64,000 bases of DNA, taken from positions 1 through 64,000 of the forward strand of contig NZ_BCTC01000027.1 of NCBI RefSeq assembly GCF_001571085.1, written 5' to 3'. Positions 56,253 to 64,000 of this stretch are shown here, piece after piece. The notes under the pieces were generated by a model. That model saw only the letters and a program-made list of their open reading frames with translations. It was not told where the DNA came from and did not search any database. This DNA comes from Azohydromonas lata NBRC 102462 (GTDB taxonomy: Bacteria > Pseudomonadota > Gammaproteobacteria > Burkholderiales > Burkholderiaceae_C). Position 1 is the first letter of the stretch. Each line of letters opens with the position of its first letter. Both the position numbers and the translations under genes were made by a program.

Positions 56253-57542
56253 TTGAACCGCAGATCGCGCGAAGTCGCTGGATCACCGCAGGCCAGCCTG
56301 CTTCCAACGGAGTCTCAAGAGCCCGACGACCTGTGGCGCAAGACCGTCAAAGTGGTGCACAGCGTCCCGCGCGGGCATTCGTTGACCGTGATGCAGCGCA
56401 AGATTGCCAACGCCTGGATGAAGCACGCGATCGAGAACCCGCGTGGCCGTGACGGCTGGTGGCAGATGCCGCTGATGAAGCTGCGGCAGGAAACGGGGTT
56501 TGGAGGCTCGCACAACACGAAGCACCTCAAGGAGTCAGCGAAGGCGCTCATGCGCATCATCTTCGAGTTCGACGTGTTTGCAGCTGGCGACCGGCGGACC
56601 GACGAGTGGCAAGCGCAGGTGCTGTTTCACGGCGTGGCCCTGTCCCGAGGCTATATCCGCTGGCAGATCAGCGACAACATCTACCGCGAGCTGCTGCGCC
56701 CGGAGGTCTACGCGCTCATCAATATGTCTGTCATGCGCCGCTTTACCACCGCGGCGGCGTTGCAGCTGTGGGAGTTCTGCGTGCGTTTCGAGAACCTCGG
56801 TCAGACCAAAAGGTTGCGCTGGGAAGAGCTGCGCGACTCGGTGCTCGACGGCGCGGGGAAGGCATCCTTCGCCGACTGGAAGGTGCTCAAGAAGCGCGCG
56901 CTCGTGCCGGCCATCGCAGAGATCAACGCCTGCTCGGATCACGACATCGAGCTCATCGAGTTCCGCGAGGGCCGTCGCATAGCTGACGTCCAGTTCCGTG
57001 TGACGCGCAAGAGCCAAAACGTCAAGGTTCCTGTCGAGGCCGAGCGGCTGGTCGAGCGCATCGTGCGGCTGGGCGTGCCGGCCATGGAGGCCAAGCGCCT
57101 GGCAAGCCTCTATCCGGTGCCACGGCTGCACGCTGCGCTGCATTACACCGAACTGCGCCAGACCGACAGCGCGCAAACTCCGCTGGAGTCGCCTGCCGCG
57201 TACTTTCGCCGCGCGCTGGAACTTGGCTGGGGATACGCTGGCGACATCGCCACGCCGCAAGTCACGCAGGCAGCAGGTCCTGTTGCCGCCGAGGCGGCCA
57301 ACGACGTCGGCGCGCCGGATGAGAGCGACGCTGCTGCTGCCAAGCGTCGCGAGCTCGCCCGTGCGCACTACGACAAGCAGTCACCCACGGACAAGGAAGC
57401 CTTGCGTGAGCGCTACAACGCCCAGCAGCACCTGCCCAACTTGCGCGTGAAAGCCCGAGTCTCCAAGATGACCCAGGTTGCTTTCCTGAACTGGCTGGCC
57501 CGCGAACTCTGGGGCAGCGAGGCACAGGAAGTGCTGCTGTGA
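56253..57542 (+). CDS. rep: Replication initiator, Rep_3/RepB-like family
   Basis: A 429-residue initiator that would bind the iterons upstream. The N-terminal half (KIANAWMKHAI, WWQMPLMKLRQETGF, LKESAKALMRIIFEFD) and centre (FTTAAALQLWEFCVRF, FADWKVLKKRALVPAIAEIN) follow the tandem winged-helix pattern of Rep_3 proteins. The C-terminal 130 residues are an extension with a basic end. The start is TTG at 56253, behind GGAG at 8 bp; no ATG gives a comparable N-terminus. A weak start may limit Rep level. Confidence 0.85.
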   Translation: MNRRSREVAGSPQASLLPTESQEPDDLWRKTVKVVHSVPRGHSLTVMQRKIANAWMKHAIENPRGRDGWWQMPLMKLRQETGFGGSHNTKHLKESAKALMRIIFEFDVFAAGDRRTDEWQAQVLFHGVALSRGYIRWQISDNIYRELLRPEVYALINMSVMRRFTTAAALQLWEFCVRFENLGQTKRLRWEELRDSVLDGAGKASFADWKVLKKRALVPAIAEINACSDHDIELIEFREGRRIADVQFRVTRKSQNVKVPVEAERLVERIVRLGVPAMEAKRLASLYPVPRLHAALHYTELRQTDSAQTPLESPAAYFRRALELGWGYAGDIATPQVTQAAGPVAAEAANDVGAPDESDAAAAKRRELARAHYDKQSPTDKEALRERYNAQQHLPNLRVKARVSKMTQVAFLNWLARELWGSEAQEVLL

Positions 57543-57643
57543 GCGCGGCTCTGGCGATGTCAAGCCACTACGGGCGCTGCTGGACCAGGGTGAACGGTCC
57601 AGGTCCTGGCAGGTGCTGTCGTGAAACTGGAGAATGGTTTGCC

Positions 57644-57931
57644 ATGGAAAACGCCCAGCTCCCCATCCCAGTCGCAATCCAATGCGAACTGCTTTTGGAA
57701 CTCATGAGTACCGTGGCTGCCCGGCTCGCACGCCTGGAAGCGCGGGAGACGCAAGCTGACCAGCGCGCCTCTTACGCCGCCGAACGAGCCAAAATCTTGA
57801 GAGGCCGGCTGACGTTTGACATCAACAACGAGGCCGAGATTTCCAAGCTCATGACGCACTACGACCAGTACGCCTCGGTCCTTGCAGTAAAGCTTCAAGC
57901 GGCGCCGGTGGCCAGCAGCGCCAGCATGTGA
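57644..57931 (+). CDS. Putative antitoxin upstream of zeta toxin
   Basis: A 95-residue, mostly helical protein (CELLLELMSTVAARLARLEARE, AAERAKILRGRLTF) with no DNA-binding motif seen. Its stop overlaps the zeta gene start (ATGTGA), so the two are translationally coupled. Size, helical character and position fit an epsilon-type antitoxin that blocks zeta's nucleotide pocket, but I see no sequence likeness to classic epsilon. ATG at 57644 is preferred over an upstream in-frame ATG. It is 100 bp downstream of rep. Confidence 0.6.
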   Translation: MENAQLPIPVAIQCELLLELMSTVAARLARLEARETQADQRASYAAERAKILRGRLTFDINNEAEISKLMTHYDQYASVLAVKLQAAPVASSASM

Positions 57932-58848
57932 GCCCATGTGCCATGCGGCTGCTTGATGACCAGACCCTCGAGCTGATCTACCAGGAGTCCATTCGCGACG
58001 CGCTTTTCGAAGGCGTCAGTGCCAGTGCCCAGCCCCGGTTAGTCATCGTTGGGGGGCAGCCAGGTGCGGGGAAGACCTACGCGGTGTTGGCCGCGACGCA
58101 GGAGCTTGCCGTTGTGGGTACTGGGGTCGCATTCATCAACGGCGACGAACTGCGCACCTATCACCCGCACTACGAAGCGCTCATCCAGGAAGACTCGGCC
58201 ACGGCTGCAGACAAGACCGGCACCGATGTGGGCTGGTGGGTACGCAGAGGAATCTCGGAGGCGGCTGCCAGCGGCTTCAACACGGTTTTAGAAACAACCA
58301 TGCGGCAGCCTGCAGTCGTTACCCGTACTGCGGGCGAGTTCGCGAACCGCGGCTTCAAGATCGAGCTGCGTGTGATGCTGGCGCATCCCGAGGTCAGCCT
58401 GTTGGGCATCTACCAGCGGTATGCAGGGGCGCTGCAGCGAGCCAATGTGCTTCCCCGCTTCACGCTGCCGCATTACCACGATGACGCACTCGAGCAGATG
58501 CCGAACACCCTGTCGGTAGTGGCTCCCGCCGTGGACGTCGTGCGCATCGTTGACCGTCAGGGAGACGATCTCTACGCATCGACCAGCTCGCCGCTCGATC
58601 CAGTCGCTGCTCTGCAGACCCTGAGGCAACGCCCTTTGAGCCAGGATCGCATTGAGCGCATAGGGCAGACCTGGCGGCAACTGGTCGAGGCGTTGGACCG
58701 TGACGGCGTGCCCGATGTTGTTCGAGCTGGCGTGCGCCGCGAGCAACAGCGGTTCTCGGCAACCGTTGAAGCCGCTTCAGGCCCAGTCGCTGAGGGGTCA
58801 ACGCCAGCGCCGGCAAATGCCCAGCGCCGCCGTGCGCCGCGCCCTTGA
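57928..58848 (+). CDS. Zeta-family toxin (putative UDP-GlcNAc kinase)
   Basis: A 306-residue P-loop protein. Walker A is GGQPGAGKT at residues 42-50, followed by INGDELRTYHPHYEAL (catalytic Asp region of zeta kinases), a helical VGWWVRRGISEAAASGFNTVLETTMRQP and RVMLAHPEVSLLGIYQRY, all typical of the family. Zeta toxins phosphorylate UDP-N-acetylglucosamine and block wall synthesis. The C-terminus is low-complexity. GTG at 57928 overlaps the antitoxin stop; ATG at 57943 is possible. A weak GAAACC/GGTTTC stem at 59011-59036 followed by Ts may end the operon. Confidence 0.85.
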   Translation: MSPCAMRLLDDQTLELIYQESIRDALFEGVSASAQPRLVIVGGQPGAGKTYAVLAATQELAVVGTGVAFINGDELRTYHPHYEALIQEDSATAADKTGTDVGWWVRRGISEAAASGFNTVLETTMRQPAVVTRTAGEFANRGFKIELRVMLAHPEVSLLGIYQRYAGALQRANVLPRFTLPHYHDDALEQMPNTLSVVAPAVDVVRIVDRQGDDLYASTSSPLDPVAALQTLRQRPLSQDRIERIGQTWRQLVEALDRDGVPDVVRAGVRREQQRFSATVEAASGPVAEGSTPAPANAQRRRAPRP

Positions 58849-59109
58849 AGCCGTTGTCGCTTGACCGGGCAAGGTTCCCTAAACGCTACCGGCCATGCCG
58901 CGGTCCGCGGTTTGGGTAACTCAACCGCGCAAGCTGGCGAGCAGCGCAATAAGCAAATACGGAACAGTAATTTTTGTGGCCTGTTTGGTGTAGACCTGGT
59001 GTCGCCATAAGAAACCCGAGAAACTAAGGTGGTTTCGTTGTTTTACTGACCCTAATTAATGACGGCCGTAAGCGTGGCGCCTGCACCCTACTGGCACAGG
59101 CTGCCGAAG

Positions 59110-59634
59110 TCAGATATCGACGACGTGGCGCAGCAGGCGGAACGGCACCCGCCAGCCCGGGCCGTCTGCGGTTTCGACTGTCGCCGTGCGCTGGTTGATC
59201 CGCACGATGGTGCCGATCTGGGTCTGCATGTAGCGGTCCTCGAAAGACACCTTCTCGCCGCAGCGGAAGTCATCCCGGCCCGGCTGTGACGGCGCTGGCG
59301 GCGCGGGCGTTGCTGCAGTTGACGCGGCCGGCTGGGCCCCGGCCGGCGGCGGCTCGATGGCGGCGTAGGGCAGCTTCCACTCGCGCCGCGCGTCGGTCTC
59401 GTGCAGCGTCACCTGGTGGTCGCGCATGGCCACGACTTTGCCGCTGCGCATGCGCCCGTCGTGCCAGTCCAGGAAGCGCACCGTCTGGCCCAGGTGCATG
59501 CGCGAGCGCACGGCGATGATGCGGCGCGGGTCGGCCAGCATGCGCTCGATGATGGTGCTCAGCTGGAACAGCTCCAGGCTGCTGGCCTGGCTGAGCGCGT
59601 CGATGAGCTGGGGGTTGGGGCCTTGCGTGTCCAC
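59110..59634 (-). CDS. Extra protein inside the IS66 element
   Basis: A 174-residue protein with two beta-rich SH3/PilZ-like modules (GQTVRFLDWHDGRMRSGKVVAM and FRCGEKVSFEDRYMQTQIGTIV) separated by a Pro/Ala linker. The N-terminus is helical. GTG at 59634 follows GGAGACG. It lies 64 bp after tnpC within the element, so it is a passenger or accessory gene. I know no established role, and classic IS66 carries only tnpABC. Confidence 0.6.
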   Translation of the reverse strand: MDTQGPNPQLIDALSQASSLELFQLSTIIERMLADPRRIIAVRSRMHLGQTVRFLDWHDGRMRSGKVVAMRDHQVTLHETDARREWKLPYAAIEPPPAGAQPAASTAATPAPPAPSQPGRDDFRCGEKVSFEDRYMQTQIGTIVRINQRTATVETADGPGWRVPFRLLRHVVDI

Positions 59635-59697
59635 CGCCGTCGTCTCCCTGGAATACCGCGCCGGTGCACCCGCGCAGCCGGCTTCGGGTCGCTATTC

Positions 59698-61263
59698 TCA
59701 GGCGGCCTGGCGCTGCGGCAGCGGCTCGGCGCGGCCGATGTTCCAGGGCAGCAGCTCGTGGACGCGGTCGACGCGGTGCTCGGCGATGCGCTCGAACACC
59801 GCGCGCAGGTAGGCCTGCGGGTCCAGCCCGTTGAGCTTCGCCGTCTCCACCAGGCTGTACATGGCCGCGGCGCGCTCGGCGCCGGCGTCCGAGCCCATGA
59901 AGAGGAAATTCGATCTTCCGAGCGCGACCCCACGCAGGCTGCGCTCGGCGGCCGAGTTGTCGATCTCGATGCGGCCGTCGTCGCGGTAGCGCGTGAGGGC
60001 CTGCCAGCGCGTGAGCGAGTAGGCAATGGCCTGGGCCAGCTCAGACTTCCTCGACACGCGGCCCACCATGCCCGTGAGCCAGTCGTGGTACTCCTGCAGC
60101 AGCGGACCGGCCCGGGCCTGGCGGTGCGTGCGCCTGACGTCCGGCGGCTGCCCGCGGATGTCCTCCTCGATGGCGTAGAGCGCCTTGATGCGCCGCAGCG
60201 CCTGGGCCGCCACCGAGTCCTCGCTGCGCCCGGTGCTGACGTACAGGTCCCACCACGGCCGTCTTGCGTGGGCCCAGCAGGCTGCTTCCGTCACGCCCTG
60301 GGCGTAGAGCCGCGCCCAGCCGCTGTAGCCGTCGGCCTGCAGGACGCCGCGGAACTTCTCCAGGTGCTCGCGCGGGTGGCGGCCTTCACGGTCGGGCGAG
60401 TACTGGAACCACGCCGCCGGTGCCTCCTCGCTGGCTGCCGGGCGGTTGTCGCGCACGTAGACCCACAGCCGGCCTTCCTTGGTCTTGCCCTTGCCGGGCG
60501 AGAGCACCGGCACGGGCGTGTCGTCGGCGTGCAGCTTCTCGGCCGCCAGCACGTAGCGGCTGAGCGCCGCCAGCAGCGGGTCCAGCAGCTTCTCGCCCTG
60601 GCCCACCCAGCGCGCCAGCGTGGAGCGGTCGATGTGCACGCCGCTGCGCGCGTTGATGCGGCTTTGCCGGTACAGGGGGATGTGGTCGCAATACTTCGAG
60701 ACCATCACGTGCGCCATGAAGGCGGCCCCGGCGATGCCGCGCACGATGGGGCGACTCGGTGCCTCGGCCTGGAAGATCGTCTGGCACTTCACGCAGGCGA
60801 GCTTGGGCCGCACATGGCGGATGACCTTGAAGCGCGAGGGCACGTATTCCAGCTGTTCCGACACATCGGCGCCGATGCGGCGCAGCCGGCCGCCGCACGC
60901 GCTGCAGCCGCAGGCCTGGCCAGCGCTGTCGTGGTGCGCGTGCGTGGCCGGTGGTTGGTGCACCAGCTCCTCGCGCGGCAGGTGCGAGGGCAGGCTGCGG
61001 TCCAGGGCCGGCGCATTGGCGGCCGGAGCCGGCGCCGCCTTGGGCAGCGGCGGCAGTTCCGGCGGCAGCGGTGCGGGCTCGATGAGCGTGCGCTGGCCGT
61101 CGTCGAAGCGCTCGCTGGAGGCGCCGTACTGGTCCCGGATGCGGCGCGCCAGCTGCAGCCGCAGCTTCTCGTTCATGAGCTTGAGCAGCACCAGCTCCGC
61201 GTCGCGCGCCTCGATGACGCGCAGCAGCGACTCGACGGTGTGAGGCCCAGGCGGCAGCGGCAT
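59698..61263 (-). CDS. tnpC: IS66 transposase TnpC
   Basis: A 521-residue DDE transposase. An N-terminal coiled coil (ESLLRVIEARDAELVLLKLMNEKLRLQLARR) is followed by a zinc-binding stretch CGCSACGGRLRRIG and CVKCQTIF, then the catalytic core with LHADDTPVPVL (Asp), YVRDNRPA and a late DGRIEIDNSAAERSLRG (Asp/Glu). The last part is the IS66 C-terminal element (YSLVETAKLNGLDPQAYL). Length and order are as in active IS66 elements. ATG at 61263 follows AGGGA. Confidence 0.95.
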   Translation of the reverse strand: MPLPPGPHTVESLLRVIEARDAELVLLKLMNEKLRLQLARRIRDQYGASSERFDDGQRTLIEPAPLPPELPPLPKAAPAPAANAPALDRSLPSHLPREELVHQPPATHAHHDSAGQACGCSACGGRLRRIGADVSEQLEYVPSRFKVIRHVRPKLACVKCQTIFQAEAPSRPIVRGIAGAAFMAHVMVSKYCDHIPLYRQSRINARSGVHIDRSTLARWVGQGEKLLDPLLAALSRYVLAAEKLHADDTPVPVLSPGKGKTKEGRLWVYVRDNRPAASEEAPAAWFQYSPDREGRHPREHLEKFRGVLQADGYSGWARLYAQGVTEAACWAHARRPWWDLYVSTGRSEDSVAAQALRRIKALYAIEEDIRGQPPDVRRTHRQARAGPLLQEYHDWLTGMVGRVSRKSELAQAIAYSLTRWQALTRYRDDGRIEIDNSAAERSLRGVALGRSNFLFMGSDAGAERAAAMYSLVETAKLNGLDPQAYLRAVFERIAEHRVDRVHELLPWNIGRAEPLPQRQAA

Positions 61264-61331
61264 GGTCCCTACTGTGCCGTGCTGGGCGGCAGCTGACCAG
61301 TGGCCCGTGAGCCGCGTGCAACAGGCCTGGC

Positions 61332-61679
61332 TCAGGCAGCGAGCTCGGGCGTGTGCGTGCGCACCGGCATGCGCCAGTCAATGCCTTCCAACAGCATCGA
61401 CAGCTGCGCCGGCGTGAGCGAGACGCTGCCCGAGGTCGCCTGCGGCCAGACAAAGCGTCCCCTCTCGAGCCTCTTCGATAACAACATTAGGCCCTGGCCG
61501 TCGAACCACAAAACCTTCAGGATGTCGCCGCGGCGGCCTCGGAAGACGAAGACGTGGCCCTCGAACGGATTCCTCGTCAGCGCCGTCTGCACCATCGCCG
61601 CCAGCCCGTCGAAGCCCTTGCGCATGTCGGTATGGCCGGCCACCAGCCACACCCGCGTACCGGCTGGCAGCCCGATCAC
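61332..61679 (-). CDS. tnpB: IS66 TnpB (Orf2)
   Basis: A 115-residue protein with the diagnostic VWLVAGHTDMRKGFDGLAAMVQ, FVFRGRRGDILKVLWFDGQGL and LSKRLERGRFVWP segments. GTG at 61679 overlaps the tnpA stop (GTGA), typical of the coupled tnpA-tnpB pair. It is required for IS66 transposition, mechanism unclear. Confidence 0.95.
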   Translation of the reverse strand: MIGLPAGTRVWLVAGHTDMRKGFDGLAAMVQTALTRNPFEGHVFVFRGRRGDILKVLWFDGQGLMLLSKRLERGRFVWPQATSGSVSLTPAQLSMLLEGIDWRMPVRTHTPELAA

Positions 61680-62089
61680 CGCAGCTCCAGCAGCGCCTGC
61701 AACACGCAGCGCACGCTGGCCTCGTCCACCGTGCCGCGCAGCCGCACCAGCGCCGCACCGATCTCGACCTCGATCACGCCCGTACCCACACGCCGTGGCG
61801 TCGGCGTTGCCGGCGCGCAAGCGCGCGGGGCCGCCGGTGTAGCGACCGGCTCCTCTACCGTCACGGGCAACAGCACCGGCGCCGACTCGGCGGGCGGCTG
61901 GGCCGCGGCCTGCTGTTGCTCCAGGTGCAGCCGTCGCCAGTTGAAGAGCAGGTTGGCGTTGATGCCGTGCTCCTGCGCCAGGGCCGCCACCGACGCCCCG
62001 GGCTGCAGGCTGCGCTCGACCAGCTCGCGCTTGAGGGCCGCGCTGTGCTGCCGCCGCGTGGCCCTGTCCGTGATGACTCGCTTGTCCAT
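61676..62089 (-). CDS. tnpA: IS66 TnpA (Orf1)
   Basis: A 137-residue protein with an N-terminal helix-turn-helix (RELVERSLQPGASVAALAQEHGINANLLFNWRR) typical of IS66/IS3 OrfA proteins, a Pro/Ala-rich middle and a C-terminal beta/alpha unit. ATG at 62089 follows GGAGGTAA and is preferred over an in-frame ATG 14 codons upstream. It probably binds the element ends. Confidence 0.9.
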   Translation of the reverse strand: MDKRVITDRATRRQHSAALKRELVERSLQPGASVAALAQEHGINANLLFNWRRLHLEQQQAAAQPPAESAPVLLPVTVEEPVATPAAPRACAPATPTPRRVGTGVIEVEIGAALVRLRGTVDEASVRCVLQALLELR

Positions 62090-62190
62090 GTGTGCATTAC
62101 CTCCATCGTGCACACCTACGCAAGCGAGCACGCGTCCCGGCGATGCTGCTCAGGGCGGGCTGCTCTGCCTATAGGGCCAGGACGCAACGC

Positions 62191-63018
62191 TTACTGACGG
62201 CCTTCATATATGGCTTTGGCAAGTACCGCCGTATCAAGGCGTCGATGAACAAGAGAAACCAATGAAAAGATGTCTAGAGCGTCCTGCTCTTCTATTCTCC
62301 ATGTGATTTTTGGGGCATGTGCGGCAGTATTCCTGAAGGTCCCAAAAAGACCTTTTAGTAGATTCATGAATCCACGTTGTTCGCTCTGATCACTCTCGGA
62401 CTGTAAAGAGTTTAGGGCCAGATGAGGAATAGCTGCCTTGAACGAGAATGCTGCATCCACCAACTCCGATCCATCCAAACTCAATCCCGTTTTCTCTCTA
62501 ATCTTGTCTGCCACACTCTTCGTAGCTTCAAATACTGCATGAAAATAGTTATCAACTAGCAACTCTTCTCGGCAATATCGAATAGCGTCATGATGAACCT
62601 TTCTTAATATTAAAGCCTCTCGTAAGCGAGACGCACGAGCCATTGCTTGATAATGAGTGTCTGCTTTTTTTGCAAACGATAGCTTGCCGTTGATGCCCAT
62701 CTCATAGCCAGCAAACGCCAGTACGAGATTGAGTTTGGAGCGAGTGTTCTCATACCAATCAAGTGAATTGTGATGGCGAACAGGGTTCATAACGTGCTGC
62801 AGAAAACTTGCAACATTGTTCCCGCACTTATCCTCTAATTGCTTCGCTTTCAATGCTTCAAAAAGTCGGAATCGCTTTGTTACTGAAGGATGTGGATCTT
62901 TAATGCTGCACTCGCGCAGGCATCGAGCAATGGTGGAGCCAGAAAGGCCCTCTGTTGTATGGCCTAGTATTTCGGAAATTGATTCCAAAACTCCAATTTC
63001 GAAAGACGGTATGGACAT
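62191..63018 (-). CDS. TIGR02391-like protein with HEPN motif
   Basis: A 275-residue protein. The C-terminal half (NYFHAVFEATKSVADKIREKTG, GFMNLLKGLFGTFRNTAAHAP, DALDIFSLVSLVHRRLD) matches the TIGR02391 (Ymh) family as I recall it. R229-x4-H234 (RNTAAH) is the HEPN RNase signature, so an abortive-infection or toxin role is plausible. The stop codon TAA and last base of the final codon come from the IS66 inverted repeat at 62191-62194. Without the insertion the frame reads CAT TAA, so the length is unchanged and only the last residue changes from His to Gln. The gene is AT-rich. Confidence 0.8.
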   Translation of the reverse strand: MSIPSFEIGVLESISEILGHTTEGLSGSTIARCLRECSIKDPHPSVTKRFRLFEALKAKQLEDKCGNNVASFLQHVMNPVRHHNSLDWYENTRSKLNLVLAFAGYEMGINGKLSFAKKADTHYQAMARASRLREALILRKVHHDAIRYCREELLVDNYFHAVFEATKSVADKIREKTGLSLDGSELVDAAFSFKAAIPHLALNSLQSESDQSEQRGFMNLLKGLFGTFRNTAAHAPKITWRIEEQDALDIFSLVSLVHRRLDTAVLAKAIYEGRQ

Positions 63019-63332
63019 TTCAAGTGATTGTTGGTGAGTTTTTCAAGAAAATTCTGGACGCAGCTTCAACGTATTGGCTGTCAGACGGTATTTTGGTACG
63101 TGCCACTGTGCTCATACAGGCGGTCATGCAGCCCAACTTGTGGCGACAGACGTAGATAGGCCCGGCTTGCGCCTTATCGTGGTGCCTTTCAGCCAGACCA
63201 GTTGCGCCAGCACTTGGTCGTTCCAGCAATCGTTGCCCAGGATACCGAGCAGCAGTCCAACTCTGTCGGCTGCAGCAAGCTGCGCTACTGTATGGGCCAC
63301 GAACCACGGTCTGGCGGAACGGAGCTGCGGCG
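63019..63332. other. No supported gene between the HEPN gene and ssb
   Basis: These are divergently oriented flanks, so the stretch should hold promoters for both the HEPN-like gene and the SSB-like gene. Short frames are present but lack ribosome sites and recognised products. Confidence 0.35.
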
Positions 63333-63800
63333 ATGATCGAAGGACTGGTATCTGGGAAGGTGTACGGACGGCCTGAGCAGCGCGTGGGCAACAACAGCGG
63401 CAAGCCTTTCGTCACGGCAAAGGTACGCGCCGCCACCGCCGGCGGCGAAACGCTCTTCGTCAACGTCTTGGCCTTCGATGTCGATGCGCAATCTGCGCTG
63501 CTCGCACTCGCGGACGGCGACGCGGTGTCGCTGGCGGGCAGTCTCACGCCGAAGGTCTGGACAGATCGTGAAGGCCAGCCGCGACCAGCGCTGGATCTGA
63601 TCGCAAGCCAAGTGCTGACCGCCTACCAGGTCAAGCGCAAACGCGACACGATCACCAGCGTAGAGCGGCAGGTACCGCAAGCACCGCGGCAGCTACCACC
63701 TGTGCCAGCATCAGCACGTCAGGGCAACTACCGCGCACCAGCAGCAACGACCGCCCAAGATGCGGATGGGTGGCCGGCATCGGACGCCCCTTGGAATTGA
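63333..63800 (+). CDS. ssb: Plasmid single-stranded DNA-binding protein-like (OB fold)
   Basis: A 155-residue protein. The first 105 residues have the beta-barrel pattern of an OB fold (MIEGLVSGKVYG, KPFVTAKVRAAT, ETLFVNVLAFD, GDAVSLAGSLTPKVW), as in SSB-like proteins. The C-terminal 40 residues are Gln/Pro/Ala-rich and end DGWPASDAPWN, an acidic aromatic tip like SSB tails but without the classic DDIPF. ATG at 63333 follows GGAG. Plasmid SSBs coat transferred single strands in the recipient. Confidence 0.7.
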   Translation: MIEGLVSGKVYGRPEQRVGNNSGKPFVTAKVRAATAGGETLFVNVLAFDVDAQSALLALADGDAVSLAGSLTPKVWTDREGQPRPALDLIASQVLTAYQVKRKRDTITSVERQVPQAPRQLPPVPASARQGNYRAPAATTAQDADGWPASDAPWN

Positions 63801-63921
63801 AGGCTTAGAACGCGGTTCGCGCCTTTGGGGCTGGCAGTTCGAGGTCCGCAGCGGGTGGCCGGCTGTCTACCGTCACCTGTACCGCTGCAAGGTGGCCTGT
63901 GGTCGCTGGCTCGCCGTCTGA
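63760..63921 (+). CDS. Possible 53-residue ORF overlapping ssb
   Basis: A plus-strand frame opens at ATG 63760 inside the ssb tail, in another frame, and ends TGA 63921. The product reads basic and aromatic, with LWGWQFEVRSGWPAVYRHLY. There is no ribosome binding site, so it would rely on coupling to ssb. No family was recognised; it may be chance. Confidence 0.3.
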   Translation: MRMGGRHRTPLGIEGLERGSRLWGWQFEVRSGWPAVYRHLYRCKVACGRWLAV

Positions 63922-63979
63922 CTCCCAGCGGTCACTGTGGACGGCACCATGCTGCCGTACTGCGCGCGCCTCTGCGATA

Positions 63980-63995
63980 CTGTTGTTTTATACAG
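63980..63995 (+). promoter_or_regulatory. LexA (SOS) box
   Basis: TACTGTTGTTTTATACAGGA contains CTGT-N8-ACAG with the correct spacing and an AT-rich core, close to the E. coli LexA consensus. It lies at the very end of the window and points to an SOS-controlled gene just to the right, for example a plasmid umuDC or similar. The target gene itself is not visible. Confidence 0.7.
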
Positions 63996-64000
63996 GATCA

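Larger units (their letters stand above)
59068..62194 (-). mobile_element. Complete IS66-family insertion sequence with 8-bp target duplication
   Basis: The 3127-bp element is bounded by inverted repeats beginning GTAAGCGT at both ends (23 bp, imperfect, both with CCCTA inside). The flanks carry a perfect 8-bp direct duplication, TGACGGCC (59060-59067 and 62195-62202), the length normal for IS66. It contains tnpA, tnpB, tnpC and one extra gene, all on the minus strand and apparently intact. The clean duplication suggests a recent insertion. Confidence 0.95.

Noticed and set aside
56044-56256. Plus-strand 70-codon frame before rep with GLKGLK repeats
   Set aside because: It reads through the AT-rich direct repeats of the origin and lacks a ribosome site.
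58966-58974. ATACGGAAC, resembling half of the TCCGTAY-N10-ATRCGGA operator
   Set aside because: The matching arm 10 bp upstream is absent, so it is only a half-site by chance.
59401-61296. Plus-strand frame of 631 codons
   Set aside because: It is antisense to the IS66 transposase, which has clear family motifs; GC-rich antisense frames stay open by codon bias.

Overview
The window looks like a large part of a conjugative plasmid from a beta-proteobacterium, most likely Burkholderiales/Comamonadaceae. The evidence is GC-rich coding sequence, an iteron origin next to a Rep_3-type initiator, plasmid accessory genes, and a transfer system colinear with the IncI1 (R64) tra/trb regions, that is, a Dot/Icm-like type IVB secretion system. 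Host assignment is inference from composition and gene families. No tRNA or rRNA gene was seen.

Layout. 1-5.2 kb: a one-polypeptide MmeI-like (type IIL) restriction-modification protein, a Cys/His-rich unknown protein, and a block of 25-bp repeats resembling an IS21-family end. 5.2-7.7 kb: a two-component pair (Cache-type sensor kinase and NarL-type regulator). 8-9 kb: small genes including a ribbon-helix-helix protein. 9-15.6 kb, minus strand: lytic transglycosylase, DotM/TrbA, DsbC-like TrbB, DotL/TrbC coupling protein and a DUF1173-like protein, with trbA-trbB-trbC in the R64 order. 16-25.3 kb, minus strand: a 2193-residue LPD7-type polyvalent protein, a secreted protein, a TraB/GumN-family protein and two small membrane proteins. 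25.4-31.6 kb: plus-strand regulators and unknown genes, with an IS110 element. 32.2-39.1 kb: a type I-G (formerly I-U) CRISPR effector operon (csb1, csb2, cas3, a small Cas8-like gene) and a nine-repeat array, without cas1/cas2/cas4. 39.2-54.8 kb, minus strand: the main transfer operon, dotI-dotH-dotG-traP-traQ-traR-dotN-dotO-traW-traX-dotA, a candidate exclusion gene, a lipoprotein and a second thioredoxin-like protein. 54.8-57.5 kb: oriV and rep. 57.6-58.8 kb: a zeta toxin-antitoxin pair. 59.1-62.2 kb: a complete IS66 element with an 8-bp target duplication. 62.2-64 kb: a HEPN/TIGR02391-like gene, an SSB-like gene and a consensus LexA box at the right edge.

How it fits together. Transfer genes lie in at least three minus-strand blocks. 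A 24-bp inverted repeat, TCCGTAY-N10-ATRCGGA, sits at the heads of three of them: before dotI, before the transglycosylase operon, and between the giant gene and a helix-turn-helix gene. This suggests one transfer regulon, with the helix-turn-helix protein encoded at 25381 the obvious candidate regulator. A second putative regulon is marked by TTACGTAA repeats near 26.9 and 28.7 kb. Defence functions (type IIL R-M, CRISPR-Cas, HEPN, zeta TA) are spread between the transfer blocks. Base composition changes inside several genes point to recombination. The relaxase, DotB, DotC and DotD are not in the window and presumably lie outside it.
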